DNA of 64,000 bases, from positions 7,798 to 71,797 of the forward strand of contig DAOTKC010000004.1 of the NCBI GenBank assembly GCA_035449045.1, written 5' to 3'. Positions 9,059 through 17,995 of the stretch are shown here, piece by piece. Source of the stretch: DAOTKC01 sp035449045. GTDB taxonomy: Bacteria; Bacillota; Clostridia; Christensenellales; CAG-917. Position 1 is the first letter of the stretch; every line of letters starts with the position of its first letter. Under the pieces are notes generated by a model that was not told the DNA's origin, ran no database searches, and was given only the letters and a program-made list of their open reading frames with translations. The position numbers and the translations under genes are program-made.

Positions 9059-10159
9059 TTACATAACGATACGGATAGGAAGGATGAGGTAGAGCTCGGG
9101 CAAATCGGAGGCCGGCCTCATGATGCCCGCCGCCGTCGACGTCGTGAACGACATTTTAACCGAGGCGTCGGTGATGGCGCGGAGGCTCTCCATGATGTAT
9201 TTGGAATTGAAGCCGATAGCGAGGTCCTTGCCCTCCGTTTTGATGGGAATATCCTCGACGATGTCGCCGGCCTCGCCTTCCGCCTTTATGTTCAGGTTGT
9301 TTTCGGCTATCTCGAAGCGCACGACGTTCTTTTTATCATTTTTATTGAACTGCGACGCGCGGTTGACGGCGTCCTCGAAATCCTTTTTGTCGGAAATAAA
9401 CTCGGTTGTGAACTCGGTCGGAATAATTTTTTTATAATTGATGAAGTCGCCCTCGATGAGCCTTGTCACGATGACGGTGTGGAAGAGGTCTATTTTTAAA
9501 TAATTCTTTTCGACGGCCACCTCAAGCTCGTTGTCGTCGTCGTCGATAAGCCTGGCTATCTCGCTGAGGCTTCTTGCCGGCACTATAATGGTCTTTCCTT
9601 CGCCCGTGTAATTGACGGCGGCGGATGCAAGCGCCAAACGGTAGCCGTTTGATGCGACGGCGCTGACGTTTCCATCCGTCAAATCCAGACAAACGCCCTT
9701 GAGTATAGGGCGGCTGTCTTCCTGCGCGGCGTTAAAAATCACTTTGTTTATTATGTTTTTAAAATCCTTCTTTTGAATTTTAAAGCTCGTTTCCTCTTTT
9801 ACTTCTTTGAAGGTGGGGTATTCGTAGACGTTCATTGCCGCGAAATTGGCAACGCCGCCGTAAATAAACTTGACGCGCTCGCGGTTGGTGGCGTCTATTT
9901 CGATTGTGACGGCGGGAAGCCCGCGCGCAAAATCGGCAAGGCTTCTGCCGTTAATCAATGCCTCTCCTTCGATTTTGACGTCGGCGTTAATCTTTTTTTC
10001 AATGGCGAGCTCGAGGTCGGTCGAGGACAGTATCAAAACGTCGCCCTCCGCTTTAAGTTTTATCCCTTCTAGTATCGGGTTTAATTTTTTGAGCGGCATC
10101 GCCTTGGTAACTTTAGATACCGCATCCGCAAAATCAGTGGAATCACAAAACAGTTTCAT
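9059..10159 (-). CDS. dnaN: DNA polymerase III beta subunit (sliding clamp)
   Basis: A 366-residue clamp protein starting MKLFCDSTDFADAVSKVTKA and ending LILPIRIVM; the C-terminal PIRI is the family ending. Three repeated clamp domains of about 120 residues are present. As a dimer it encircles DNA and tethers the replicative polymerase and mismatch-repair proteins. The start has GAGG seven bases upstream. It follows dnaA on the same strand, the normal dnaA-dnaN order, but after a 425-base spacer that I read as the origin candidate. Confidence 0.96.
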   Translation of the reverse strand: MKLFCDSTDFADAVSKVTKAMPLKKLNPILEGIKLKAEGDVLILSSTDLELAIEKKINADVKIEGEALINGRSLADFARGLPAVTIEIDATNRERVKFIYGGVANFAAMNVYEYPTFKEVKEETSFKIQKKDFKNIINKVIFNAAQEDSRPILKGVCLDLTDGNVSAVASNGYRLALASAAVNYTGEGKTIIVPARSLSEIARLIDDDDNELEVAVEKNYLKIDLFHTVIVTRLIEGDFINYKKIIPTEFTTEFISDKKDFEDAVNRASQFNKNDKKNVVRFEIAENNLNIKAEGEAGDIVEDIPIKTEGKDLAIGFNSKYIMESLRAITDASVKMSFTTSTAAGIMRPASDLPELYLILPIRIVM

Positions 10160-10584
10160 TTTTGCCTCTTTTCATTTTCATATAGTATTTTTAATAATAA
10201 TAATAACAATAAGCGCTGTGGATTTGTTTACATCCCATCCATTCCCTTATATTTCAACACATTAACCCCAAAAAACAATGTTGACAAGCCGTGCATAACC
10301 TTTTCCCTTATTCCACATTTCCCCATTTTCGCCCTTTCCGCTCAAAAAATCCCCTCGCCTTCCCTCTCAATAAGCCCTAAATTCTCCAAATCCCACCTCA
10401 CAAACATCTCAAATTAAAAAGATAAAGTTTAGCAAGAGGCACTCGGTTTTTAAATCTAAATTAAAATAGAATTAAAACACGGGATGCCGGGCTAGGCTCG
10501 TCGAAAAAGGGGCAGGCGCGTATTATAATACGTAACTGCCTCACGACGAAGACAGAAACAACGCCCCGCGCTCATATCTGAATT
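10160..10584. other. candidate oriC / basal unwinding element in the dnaA-dnaN spacer
   Basis: No gene. Read on the minus strand, from dnaA to dnaN, there is a G-rich stretch with three DnaA-box-like sites: TGTGGAATAA (10309-10318, one extra base), TTATGCACG (10290-10298, 8 of 9 to TTATNCACA) and AAATCCACA (10217-10225, 7 of 9). The last is followed by GCGC and then seven trinucleotides, six of them TTA (about 10192-10212), running into AT-rich DNA at the dnaN start. Box, GC clamp and then (C/T)TA trinucleotides is the order of the Bacillota basal unwinding system (DnaA-trios). The plus strand of 10225-10430 is strikingly pyrimidine-rich. No box is perfect, so this is a candidate only. Confidence 0.5.
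10511..10540 (-). terminator. 30-bp inverted repeat after dnaA: terminator or operator
   Basis: GGCAG and CTGCC arms flank the perfect 14-bp palindrome CGTATTATAATACG (10519-10532), with three unpaired bases on each side. On the minus strand the hairpin is followed by CCTTTTT, so it can act as the dnaA terminator. The centre also contains TATAAT on both strands, so a dnaN promoter under a dimeric repressor is an alternative. Confidence 0.5.
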
Positions 10585-11973
10585 CTACCTATGTAATAAC
10601 ATGTCTTTGATGTCTTGCAACTGTATCCGAAGTTTAGGGTTAGTTTTCAGCCCCTCCGCAATCTTATCCCTAGCGTGTATGACGGTGGTGTGGTCGCGGC
10701 CGCCGAAATAGCCGCCGATGGTGACGAGCGGGAGGGACAGCATCTCGGTTATGAGATAAATAGCTATCATTCTCGGTTCGACAATCTCTTTATTCTTCTT
10801 TTTGCCCGTTATGTCGGCGGTGGAGATGTTGAAATATTTGCAGGTGAAAAAGATGATGTCGTTGGCGTCTATGGTATCTCTCGGCACGTCGATGATGTCT
10901 TTTAAAGCCTCTCTTGCTGCGGCCACCGTGCTGACGGGATGGCCCGACAGCGAGGAGTAGAAGATGACTTTATTTAAAAGCCCTTCCATATCGCGGACGT
11001 TGGATTCGGCGTTTTCGGCGATGAAGTGGGCGACTTCGGGAGTCAGGAAGAAACCCTCCTGCTTGGCCTTTTCTTCCAAAATAGCGATTCTGGTCTCGAG
11101 ATCGGGCGGCTGGATATCGACGGTCAAGCCCCAAGTGAAACGGGTTCTGAGACGCTCGGAAAGATGGGCGATATCCTTGGGCGGACGGTCGGAGGAGAAA
11201 ATAATTTGCTTGTTCATGTGGTGGAGGTCGTTGAAAATGTGGAAGATGGCCTCCTGAACGCCGTCCTTTCCCGCCGTGTATTGAATGTCGTCGAGCATAA
11301 GGACGTCGACAAGGCGGTATTTTTCGCGGAACTTTCTATTAAGCTCTGAGTTGTTACTCTGCCGGATGACATCAAGGTATTCGTTTAAAAATGAGTTGGT
11401 CGAAACGTAGAGCACCTTGATTTGCGGCTTATTTTTTTGTATGTAGTTGCCGATGGCGTGCATCATGTGCGTCTTGCCGAGGCCGACGCCGCCGTAAATA
11501 AACAGCGGGTTAAATTTAGTGCCGGGACAGTCGGCAACCGCCTTGGCCGCCGCCGCCGCGAACTCGTTGGAGCTGCCCACAATGAAGTTGTCGAAGGTGT
11601 ATTTTTTGTTGAAGGAAAAAAGCGTGTCGCGGGGGTCGGCCGCGGCATCTTTTATGATAAAGCCGGTGTCGGGCAGCGCCTCGTCCTGACGGTTTAAGTA
11701 TTCTTCCTTTTCGTCCTCTCTTATGATTTCGACGCCGGCGACGGAGACGCCCGCCGTCGACTTGGCCGATTCGATGACCTCTTCGGCGATGGTGTCTTTA
11801 TAGCGCGCCTCGATGGTCTTTTTGGAAACGTCGGAAGGCGCCGCCAAAACCAGCGTGTTCTTGACAAAACACACCGGCTCCAGCCGCTGCACCCAAACCT
11901 CGAAGCCGATTGCGTGAATCTTGGCCGATAGGCGGCTTAGCGCTTCTTTCCACAGGGAATCCAAGTTGACCAT
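10585..11973 (-). CDS. dnaA: chromosomal replication initiator protein DnaA
   Basis: A 462-residue AAA+ initiator that binds DnaA boxes and opens oriC. Domain I spans about residues 1-90; the AAA+ core has Walker A GGVGLGKTHMMH near residue 162 and Walker B VLMLDDIQY near 225. The C-terminal helix-turn-helix carries the signature GGYFGGRDHTTVIHA near residue 430. The start is the ATG at 11973 (MVNLDSLWKEAL); a GTG two codons upstream is in frame. TATAAT lies exactly six bases before this ATG, so the mRNA is probably leaderless. dnaA-dnaN is inverted relative to recF-gyrBA compared with the usual Bacillota order. Confidence 0.97.
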   Translation of the reverse strand: MVNLDSLWKEALSRLSAKIHAIGFEVWVQRLEPVCFVKNTLVLAAPSDVSKKTIEARYKDTIAEEVIESAKSTAGVSVAGVEIIREDEKEEYLNRQDEALPDTGFIIKDAAADPRDTLFSFNKKYTFDNFIVGSSNEFAAAAAKAVADCPGTKFNPLFIYGGVGLGKTHMMHAIGNYIQKNKPQIKVLYVSTNSFLNEYLDVIRQSNNSELNRKFREKYRLVDVLMLDDIQYTAGKDGVQEAIFHIFNDLHHMNKQIIFSSDRPPKDIAHLSERLRTRFTWGLTVDIQPPDLETRIAILEEKAKQEGFFLTPEVAHFIAENAESNVRDMEGLLNKVIFYSSLSGHPVSTVAAAREALKDIIDVPRDTIDANDIIFFTCKYFNISTADITGKKKNKEIVEPRMIAIYLITEMLSLPLVTIGGYFGGRDHTTVIHARDKIAEGLKTNPKLRIQLQDIKDMLLHR

Positions 11974-11979
11974 ATGCAC

Positions 11980-12025
11980 ATTATAATATTTTTCCGCTTG
12001 AAATTCAAGTGTTTTAGGATATAAT
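11980..12025. promoter_or_regulatory. back-to-back divergent promoters of dnaA and recF
   Basis: Minus strand (dnaA): -35 TTGAAT (12003-12008), 17-base spacer, -10 TATAAT (11980-11985). Plus strand (recF): -35 TTGAAA (11998-12003), 16-base spacer, -10 TATAAT (12020-12025). The two -35 elements share the palindrome TTGAAATTCAA (11998-12008). In both directions the -10 ends six bases before the ATG, so transcription should start at the start codon itself and neither gene has a Shine-Dalgarno. The two promoters should compete for polymerase. Confidence 0.75.
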
Positions 12026-12031
12026 AAAATA

Positions 12032-13108
12032 ATGGACGCAACCCTCCTAAAGCTTAAAAACTTCCGAAACTACCTAGAAAAAGCGGTGGAGTTTTCGAGC
12101 GGATTAAACGTTATCGAGGGTAAGAACGCGACGGGTAAAACCAACCTTTTGGAGGCGGTCTATCTTTCGGCGTTCGGCCGTTCGCCCCGTGCGGTCAAAG
12201 ACAAGGAAATGATTAACCACGGCGCTTCTCAAGCGCAAGTCCGTCTTAATTTAGAAAAAAAGTTCCGCTCCCACAAAATCGAAGTTTTTTTATTAGATAA
12301 CAACAAAAAAAGCGTGCTGATTGACGGCATTCCCGCCGCCCGCTCCAACGAGCTGCTCGGCATGCTCTCCGTCGTCTATTTTTCGCCCGACGAGCTAAAG
12401 CTCATAAAAAACTCGCCCGAGGAACGCCGCCGCTTTATGGACGTCAGCCTCTGCCAGCAGAAAAAGGCCTACTTTTTCGCGCTTTCGGGCTACAATCGCC
12501 TTCTAAAACAGCGGAACGCACTGCTTAAAGAAAGCAACTCAAAGGCAATCGCCGACACGCTGGATATCTGGGACGCCGAGATGGCAAAGACGGGCGCCGA
12601 GATAATTTTTGAGCGCGCCGCCTTTTTAAAGGGATTGGAGGCCGATGCCCGCCGCGCTCACTACGCGATAAGCGGCGGCGGCGAGGAGCTATCCCTTTTA
12701 TACGAAACCGAAACTTCGGGACAAACCAAAGAGGAGCTTAGGGCGGGTATTTTGGAAGCGCTCAAGGCCGGCCGAGAGCGTGATTTGAATCTTAAATATA
12801 CCGGCGCCGGCCCCCATCGCGACGATATTAAAATTGCGCTCGACGGCCGCGACGCCAGAAAATTCGCGTCCCAAGGCCAAATCCGCACCTCGACGCTGGC
12901 GCTTAAGGTTGCCGAAACCGCGCTCATTAAAGCGGAAACGGGCGAAAGTCCGGTGCTTCTTTTGGACGACGTGCTGTCGGAGCTCGACGAGTCCCGCCAA
13001 GCCGCCCTTTTGAATTTCGTTTCGGGGACACAGGTCATAGTGAGCTGCACCGAGTTCAAGCTTTCTGCGGTAAAGCCCGATAATATAATTAGAACAACGC
13101 CCGTTTAG
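12032..13108 (+). CDS. recF: DNA replication and repair protein RecF
   Basis: A 358-residue SMC-like ATPase that helps load RecA at single-stranded gaps. Walker A is EGKNATGKTNLLEA near residue 30, the ABC-type signature is SQGQIRTSTLALKVAE near 290, and Walker B is VLLLDDVLSELD near 315. The length is normal. The gene is divergent from dnaA with only 58 bases between the start codons, and its promoter predicts a leaderless message. The usual S4-like yaaA gene and yaaB are not present between dnaN and recF. A terminator follows, so recF appears to be a single-gene unit. Confidence 0.96.
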   Translation: MDATLLKLKNFRNYLEKAVEFSSGLNVIEGKNATGKTNLLEAVYLSAFGRSPRAVKDKEMINHGASQAQVRLNLEKKFRSHKIEVFLLDNNKKSVLIDGIPAARSNELLGMLSVVYFSPDELKLIKNSPEERRRFMDVSLCQQKKAYFFALSGYNRLLKQRNALLKESNSKAIADTLDIWDAEMAKTGAEIIFERAAFLKGLEADARRAHYAISGGGEELSLLYETETSGQTKEELRAGILEALKAGRERDLNLKYTGAGPHRDDIKIALDGRDARKFASQGQIRTSTLALKVAETALIKAETGESPVLLLDDVLSELDESRQAALLNFVSGTQVIVSCTEFKLSAVKPDNIIRTTPV

Positions 13109-13169
13109 CAAATAGTTTATAATTATTCGGCACGACTCCGACGGTTATGCTAAAAAATCTTATAATAGA

Positions 13170-13200
13170 TAAAAAATCCGCTTCTTGCGGATTTTTTTTT
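13170..13200 (+). terminator. recF terminator
   Basis: Stem AATCCGC/GCGGATT with a TTCTT loop (13175-13193) followed by a run of eight or more T. It ends the recF unit before the gyrB promoter. Confidence 0.85.
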
Positions 13201-13214
13201 GCATTTGTCATAAG

Positions 13215-13243
13215 TTGCCAATATGTTTATTATATGATATAAT
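13215..13243 (+). promoter_or_regulatory. gyrB-gyrA promoter with extended -10
   Basis: -35 TTGCCA (13215-13220), 17-base spacer and -10 TATAAT (13238-13243) preceded by TG in the extended -10 position. It predicts a leader of about 270 bases before the gyrB GTG. The leader contains a small hairpin (CGCGTGCATACGCG near 13276) and then the tandem repeats. The 13109-13520 spacer holds the recF terminator, this promoter and those repeats, and no gene. Confidence 0.65.
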
Positions 13244-13383
13244 ACTCTATAATTATATTATCTTAAATATGTGCGCGTGCATACGCGCGGGCAATTTTTT
13301 AGCTACGCAGCGGCAGACAAGGATTAACCCGCGCAATATAACGGCATAAATGATACTAACGAACAGTTAAACGAAGAGCCTTA

Positions 13384-13512
13384 ACCAAGCTAAAAACCAA
13401 GCTAAAAACCAAGCTAAAAAATCAAGCTAAAAAATCAAGCTAAAAAATCAAGCTAAAAAATCAAGCTAAAAAACCAAGCTAAAAACCGAGGTAAAAAGCC
13501 GAGGTTAAGGAG
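13384..13512 (+). repeat. 12-13 bp tandem repeats in the gyrB leader
   Basis: About ten head-to-tail units: ACCAAGCTAAAA three times, ATCAAGCTAAAAA four times, ACCAAGCTAAAA once more, then ACCGAGGTAAAA and a last GCCGAGGTTAAGGAG that supplies the ribosome-binding site. The array grades from CAAGCTAAA to GAGGTTAA, so it looks like an expansion of the ribosome-binding-site leader itself. There are no spacers as in CRISPR. Confidence 0.9.
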
Positions 13513-13520
13513 CATAAGCG

Positions 13521-15443
13521 GTGGAAGGATTAAATCACAGCTACAACGAACAGGACATTCAGATTCTGGAAGGGTTAGATCCCGTCAGAAAGCGCCCCTC
13601 GATGTATATCGGCTCGACCGATTCGAGGGGGCTTCACCATCTTGTCGCCGAGGTCGTCGACAACTCGATAGACGAGGCGCTGGCGGGGTTCTGCAACCTT
13701 ATCAAGGTGGAGATATTAAAAGACGGCGCGGTGCGCGTCACCGACAACGGCAGAGGCATTCCCACCGGCATCATTGAAAAGGAAGGGAAATCGGCGGTCG
13801 AGGTGGTGCTCACCAAGCTTCACGCCGGCGGCAAGTTCGGCAGCGGCGGCTACAAGATTTCGGGCGGGCTGCACGGCGTCGGCGTTTCCTGCGTCAACGC
13901 GCTCTCTAAATGGCTGACCGTCGAGGTCAAACAAAACGGCAAGATTTACGCCATGAGTTTCAAGCGCGGCATCGCCGACGCGCCCTTAAAGGAAGTGGGT
14001 TGTTGCGACGTTACGGGCACCACGGTGACCTTTTTCCCCGATTTTGAGGAAATTTTCGAGCAAAACGAATTTAACTACGAAACCTTACGCTCGCGGCTTC
14101 GCGAGCTCGCCTATCTTAACAGCGGGCTTTCCATCGAGATAGCCGACCTTCGCGAGGAGCCCGAGCGCCGCGAGCTTCTGCGCTACGAGGGCGGCATCAA
14201 GCAGTTCGTCGAAAGCCTCAACAAAAACAAAGAGACGGTGTTTGCCGATATAATTTACGGCAGTTCCGATTTTGTCGATTCCGAGGGGCGCGACGGACAG
14301 CTGGAGTTCGCGCTTCAATACAACGACACCTACAACGAGACGATTTTAGCCTTCGCCAACAACATTAACACCGAGGAGGGCGGCACCCATTTAGACGGCT
14401 TCAAGGCGGCGCTCACCAAGGTTATAAACGACTACGGCCGCGCCAACAACGTCTTAAAGGAAAACGACAAGCTATCGGGCGAGGACGTCCGCGAGGGCAT
14501 TACGGCCGTTTTGAGCTTAAAGCTGCAGGAGCCGCAGTTCGAAGGCCAGACCAAGACCAAGCTCGGCAACAGCGAGATGAGGGGAATCGTGGGGAAAATC
14601 GTCACCGAGATATTCGGGACCTACCTCGAAGAGCATCCCAAAGAGGCGCGCGAGCTGATACTTAAGAGTATCACAGCGCAGAAGGCGCGCGAGGCGGCGA
14701 GGAAGGCGCGCGAGCTCGCCAGAAAGAGCGCGCTCGAATACACCACCCTTCCGGGCAAACTCCACGACTGCACCGACCGCGACCCCGCGGTTTGCGAAAT
14801 CTATTTAGTCGAGGGCGACAGCGCGGGCGGCACCGCCAAAGAGGGGCGCGACCGCCGTTTTCAGGCCGTCCTGCCGCTTAGGGGCAAGATAATAAACGTC
14901 GAAAAGGCGCGGCTTCACAAAGTGCTTGAAAACGAGGAAATCAAGTCGATGATAACGGCGTTCGGCTGCGGCATCAACAATAATTTCGACGAAACAAAAC
15001 TAAGATATAACCGCATCATCTGCATGACTGATGCCGACGTGGACGGCAGCCATATCAGAATTTTAATGCTGACGTTCTTCTTTAGGTTCATGCCCGCCCT
15101 CATCGAAAGAGGCCACGTCTACATCGCCCAGCCGCCGCTCTTTAAAGCTTCGCGCGGCAAAAGTGAGAAATATTTTTATAACGAACACGACTTGAACGCC
15201 TATCTTGACGAGATGGGAAGAAAGGGCTTTGAAGTCCAGCGCTACAAAGGCTTGGGCGAAATGGACAAAGACCAGCTTTGGGAGACGACTATGAATCCGG
15301 CGACGCGGACGCTCCTTCAGGTGCAAATGGAGGACGCCTTAGCCGCCGACGAAATTTTCACCGTGCTCATGGGAGAACAGCCCGAGCTTCGTCGCCAGTT
15401 TATCGAAGAAAACGCGCGGCTTGTCGCCGAGCTTGACGTGTAG
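13521..15443 (+). CDS. gyrB: DNA gyrase subunit B
   Basis: A 640-residue type IIA topoisomerase ATPase subunit. The GHKL ATPase domain shows VDNSIDEALAG near residue 48 and GLHGVGVSCVNAL near 117. The TOPRIM domain has EGDSAGGTAKEGRDR near 432 and the metal-binding DADVDGSH near 507. QRYKGLGEMDKDQLW near 573 is the family signature before the tail. The start is GTG with AAGGAG eight bases upstream, supplied by the end of the tandem repeat. It ends nine bases before gyrA, the standard operon. Confidence 0.97.
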   Translation: MEGLNHSYNEQDIQILEGLDPVRKRPSMYIGSTDSRGLHHLVAEVVDNSIDEALAGFCNLIKVEILKDGAVRVTDNGRGIPTGIIEKEGKSAVEVVLTKLHAGGKFGSGGYKISGGLHGVGVSCVNALSKWLTVEVKQNGKIYAMSFKRGIADAPLKEVGCCDVTGTTVTFFPDFEEIFEQNEFNYETLRSRLRELAYLNSGLSIEIADLREEPERRELLRYEGGIKQFVESLNKNKETVFADIIYGSSDFVDSEGRDGQLEFALQYNDTYNETILAFANNINTEEGGTHLDGFKAALTKVINDYGRANNVLKENDKLSGEDVREGITAVLSLKLQEPQFEGQTKTKLGNSEMRGIVGKIVTEIFGTYLEEHPKEARELILKSITAQKAREAARKARELARKSALEYTTLPGKLHDCTDRDPAVCEIYLVEGDSAGGTAKEGRDRRFQAVLPLRGKIINVEKARLHKVLENEEIKSMITAFGCGINNNFDETKLRYNRIICMTDADVDGSHIRILMLTFFFRFMPALIERGHVYIAQPPLFKASRGKSEKYFYNEHDLNAYLDEMGRKGFEVQRYKGLGEMDKDQLWETTMNPATRTLLQVQMEDALAADEIFTVLMGEQPELRRQFIEENARLVAELDV

Positions 15444-15451
15444 GAGATATT

Positions 15452-17995
15452 ATGTCCAAAAATCAAGACAAAGACAGAGAATATATCGAGCATCTATCTA
15501 AATCCAACATCGTCAAGGTCAAAGTCGATGACGAGATGAAAAAATCCTTCATCGCCTACGCCATGGCGGTCAACGTTTCGCGCGCCATTCCCGATGTGCG
15601 CGACGGCCTTAAGCCCGTTCACAGAAGGATTCTCTATTCCATGAGCGAGCTCAATCTGACCTCGGACAAGCCTTACCGCAAATGCGCGCTCATAGTGGGC
15701 GACGTGCTCGGCAAATACCACCCCCACGGCGACTCCTCCGTCTATGAAGCCCTCGTCAGGATGGCGCAGGACTTTTCGATACGCTGCCCCCTCGTCGACG
15801 GGCACGGCAACTTCGGCTCGGTGGACGGCGACCCGGCCGCGGCATACCGCTATACCGAGGCTAAGCTCAGTAAAATCGCCTCCGAGATGATAAGGGACAT
15901 CGAAAAAAACACCGTCGATTTTTATCCCAACTTCGACAACACCAAGGACCAGCCCTCGGTGCTGCCCGCGCGCTTCCCCAACCTTTTGGTCAACGGCTCC
16001 GACGGCATAGCAGTCGGCATGGCGACGTCGATACCGCCTCACAACTTGGGCGAGGTGATTGACGGCACCGTCGCGCTCATCGACAACCCCGACATCGAAA
16101 TAGCCGACCTCATGGAATACATTCCCGCGCCCGACTATCCCACCGCCGCCGTCGTCCTCGGGCGGGCGGCCATCCGCCAAGCTTACATGACCGGCCGCGG
16201 GGGCGCAGTTATCCGCGCCCGCGCCGAAATCGAGGAAAGCCCAAACGGCAGAAGCCGGATTGTCGTCACAGAACTTCCCTACCAAGTCAACAAAGCCAAG
16301 CTCATTGAAACGATAGCCGACCAGGTCAAGGATAAGCGCCTCGAGGGAATTTCCGACATCAGCGAGGAATCCGACCGCTCGGGCATGCGGATTGTCATTG
16401 AAATAAAGCGCGATGCCAATCCCAACGTCGTCCTCAACACCCTCTACAAGCAGACCAACATGCAGATAACCAACAGCATTATTTTGCTTGCCTTGGTGGA
16501 CGGCGTGCCCCGCATCTTAAATTTGAAGCAGATGCTTCAATACTATATCGAGCATCAGGAGCAGGTCGTCATCCGCCGCACCCGCTTCGACCTCGACAAA
16601 GCGCAGGAGCGTGAGCACATCATTCACGGCCTTGTTATCGCGCTCGACAACATCGACGCCGTCATTGAAACGATTAAGGCCTCGCCCGACCGCGCCGCCG
16701 CCATGACAAACCTGATGGAGGGCTTCGCGCTCTCCGAAAAGCAGGCCGCGGCCGTCCTCGATATGCGCTTGCAGCGGCTTACCGGCCTCGAAGTGGGCAA
16801 ACTTAAAGAGGAGCTCGTCGAGCTCGAAGGGCAAATCGAGTATTTCAAGGGCATTTTAGCCTCGCCCGAAAAGGTGCGCGATATAATAAAGACCGAACTT
16901 CTCGAAATCAAGGAAAAATACGGCACGCCTCGCCGCTCCGAGCTTTCCTACGACTACACCGAGCTCAACATAGCCGATTTAATTGAGCGGCAGGACATCG
17001 TGGTGTCGCTGACTCACCTCGGATATATCAAGCGCATGCCCGTTTCGGAATACCGCAGCCAGAACCGCGGCGGCACCGGCATGCAGGCCCACAAGCCCAA
17101 GGAAGACGACTTCGTCGAAAGCATGTTCATCACCAATACCCACAAATATATTCTCTTTTTCACCAACTTGGGCAAGGTCTACCGCATGATGGGCTACGAG
17201 ATTCCCGAAGCGGCGAGAACGGCGAGAGGGCGCGCCATCGTAAATCTTCTTCAGCTTGCCGAAAACGAGAAAGTGACGGCCATGCTCCGCCATCAGGAAA
17301 ATCAGACGGGCTACCTCATGCTTGCCACCAAAAACGGCAAAATTAAAAAGACCGACCTTAAAGAGTTCGAGAGCATTAGGACCAACGGCAAAATCGCCAT
17401 CGTGCTCGCACCCGACGACGAGCTGGTTGCGGCGGCGGTGACGGCGGGCGACGAGGAGATTATTCTGGCATCCAGCTCGGGCAAATGCATCCGCTTTAAA
17501 GAGGAAGACGTCCGCGATATGGGCCGCGTCGCACAGGGCGTCAAGAGCATTAAATTGAAAGAGGGCGAAAGCGTCGTCGATATGGCGGTCATCAAGGAGG
17601 ATTGCGAAATTTTGACCGTCACCCAAAACGGCTTCGGCAAACGCACCGACCAAAACGAATACCGCGTTCAGGGCCGCGCCGGCATGGGTATTCTCGCCGG
17701 ACGCTTCAGCGAGGAGACGGGCGGGCTGGTCTGCCTTAAGGTGATTCCGCCCGACACCGACATCATGCTGATTGCCGATAACGGCGTCATGATCCGCATC
17801 AAGGCGCGCGATATCAGCAAAATCGGCCGCGCCACCAAGGGCGTCATCATAATGCGCCTTAAAAACGACAGCAAGGTTATCTGCGTCGCGCTGACTCCCG
17901 CCGAAGAAGAGGACGAAAACGCCGAAAACGGCGAGGCAGTCGAAACGGCTGCGGAGGAAACGGCGAGCGAAGAATCGGCTGCGCCGAACGAATAA
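15452..17995 (+). CDS. gyrA: DNA gyrase subunit A
   Basis: An 847-residue breakage-reunion subunit. The catalytic tyrosine is in AAAYRYTEAKLS near residue 134. The quinolone region reads HPHGDSSVYEALVRMAQ, with Ser and an acidic residue at the two classic resistance positions, that is a susceptible-type sequence. The C-terminal beta-pinwheel contains the GyrA box QNRGGTGM near residue 532. The last 40 or so residues form a highly acidic Glu/Ala/Asn-rich tail (EEEDENAENGEAVETAAEE). Such tails exist in other gyrases and can tune supercoiling. The leader is TAGGAGATATT. Confidence 0.97.
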   Translation: MSKNQDKDREYIEHLSKSNIVKVKVDDEMKKSFIAYAMAVNVSRAIPDVRDGLKPVHRRILYSMSELNLTSDKPYRKCALIVGDVLGKYHPHGDSSVYEALVRMAQDFSIRCPLVDGHGNFGSVDGDPAAAYRYTEAKLSKIASEMIRDIEKNTVDFYPNFDNTKDQPSVLPARFPNLLVNGSDGIAVGMATSIPPHNLGEVIDGTVALIDNPDIEIADLMEYIPAPDYPTAAVVLGRAAIRQAYMTGRGGAVIRARAEIEESPNGRSRIVVTELPYQVNKAKLIETIADQVKDKRLEGISDISEESDRSGMRIVIEIKRDANPNVVLNTLYKQTNMQITNSIILLALVDGVPRILNLKQMLQYYIEHQEQVVIRRTRFDLDKAQEREHIIHGLVIALDNIDAVIETIKASPDRAAAMTNLMEGFALSEKQAAAVLDMRLQRLTGLEVGKLKEELVELEGQIEYFKGILASPEKVRDIIKTELLEIKEKYGTPRRSELSYDYTELNIADLIERQDIVVSLTHLGYIKRMPVSEYRSQNRGGTGMQAHKPKEDDFVESMFITNTHKYILFFTNLGKVYRMMGYEIPEAARTARGRAIVNLLQLAENEKVTAMLRHQENQTGYLMLATKNGKIKKTDLKEFESIRTNGKIAIVLAPDDELVAAAVTAGDEEIILASSSGKCIRFKEEDVRDMGRVAQGVKSIKLKEGESVVDMAVIKEDCEILTVTQNGFGKRTDQNEYRVQGRAGMGILAGRFSEETGGLVCLKVIPPDTDIMLIADNGVMIRIKARDISKIGRATKGVIIMRLKNDSKVICVALTPAEEEDENAENGEAVETAAEETASEESAAPNE

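Noticed and set aside
13384..13512. CRISPR array
   Set aside because: Units are 12-13 bp, directly adjacent without spacers, and no cas genes are present.
15494..16285. Long antisense frame (263 codons) opposite gyrA, and similar long antisense frames elsewhere
   Set aside because: They are by-products of GC-rich, C-ending codons in the real genes; no ribosome-binding sites or family similarity.
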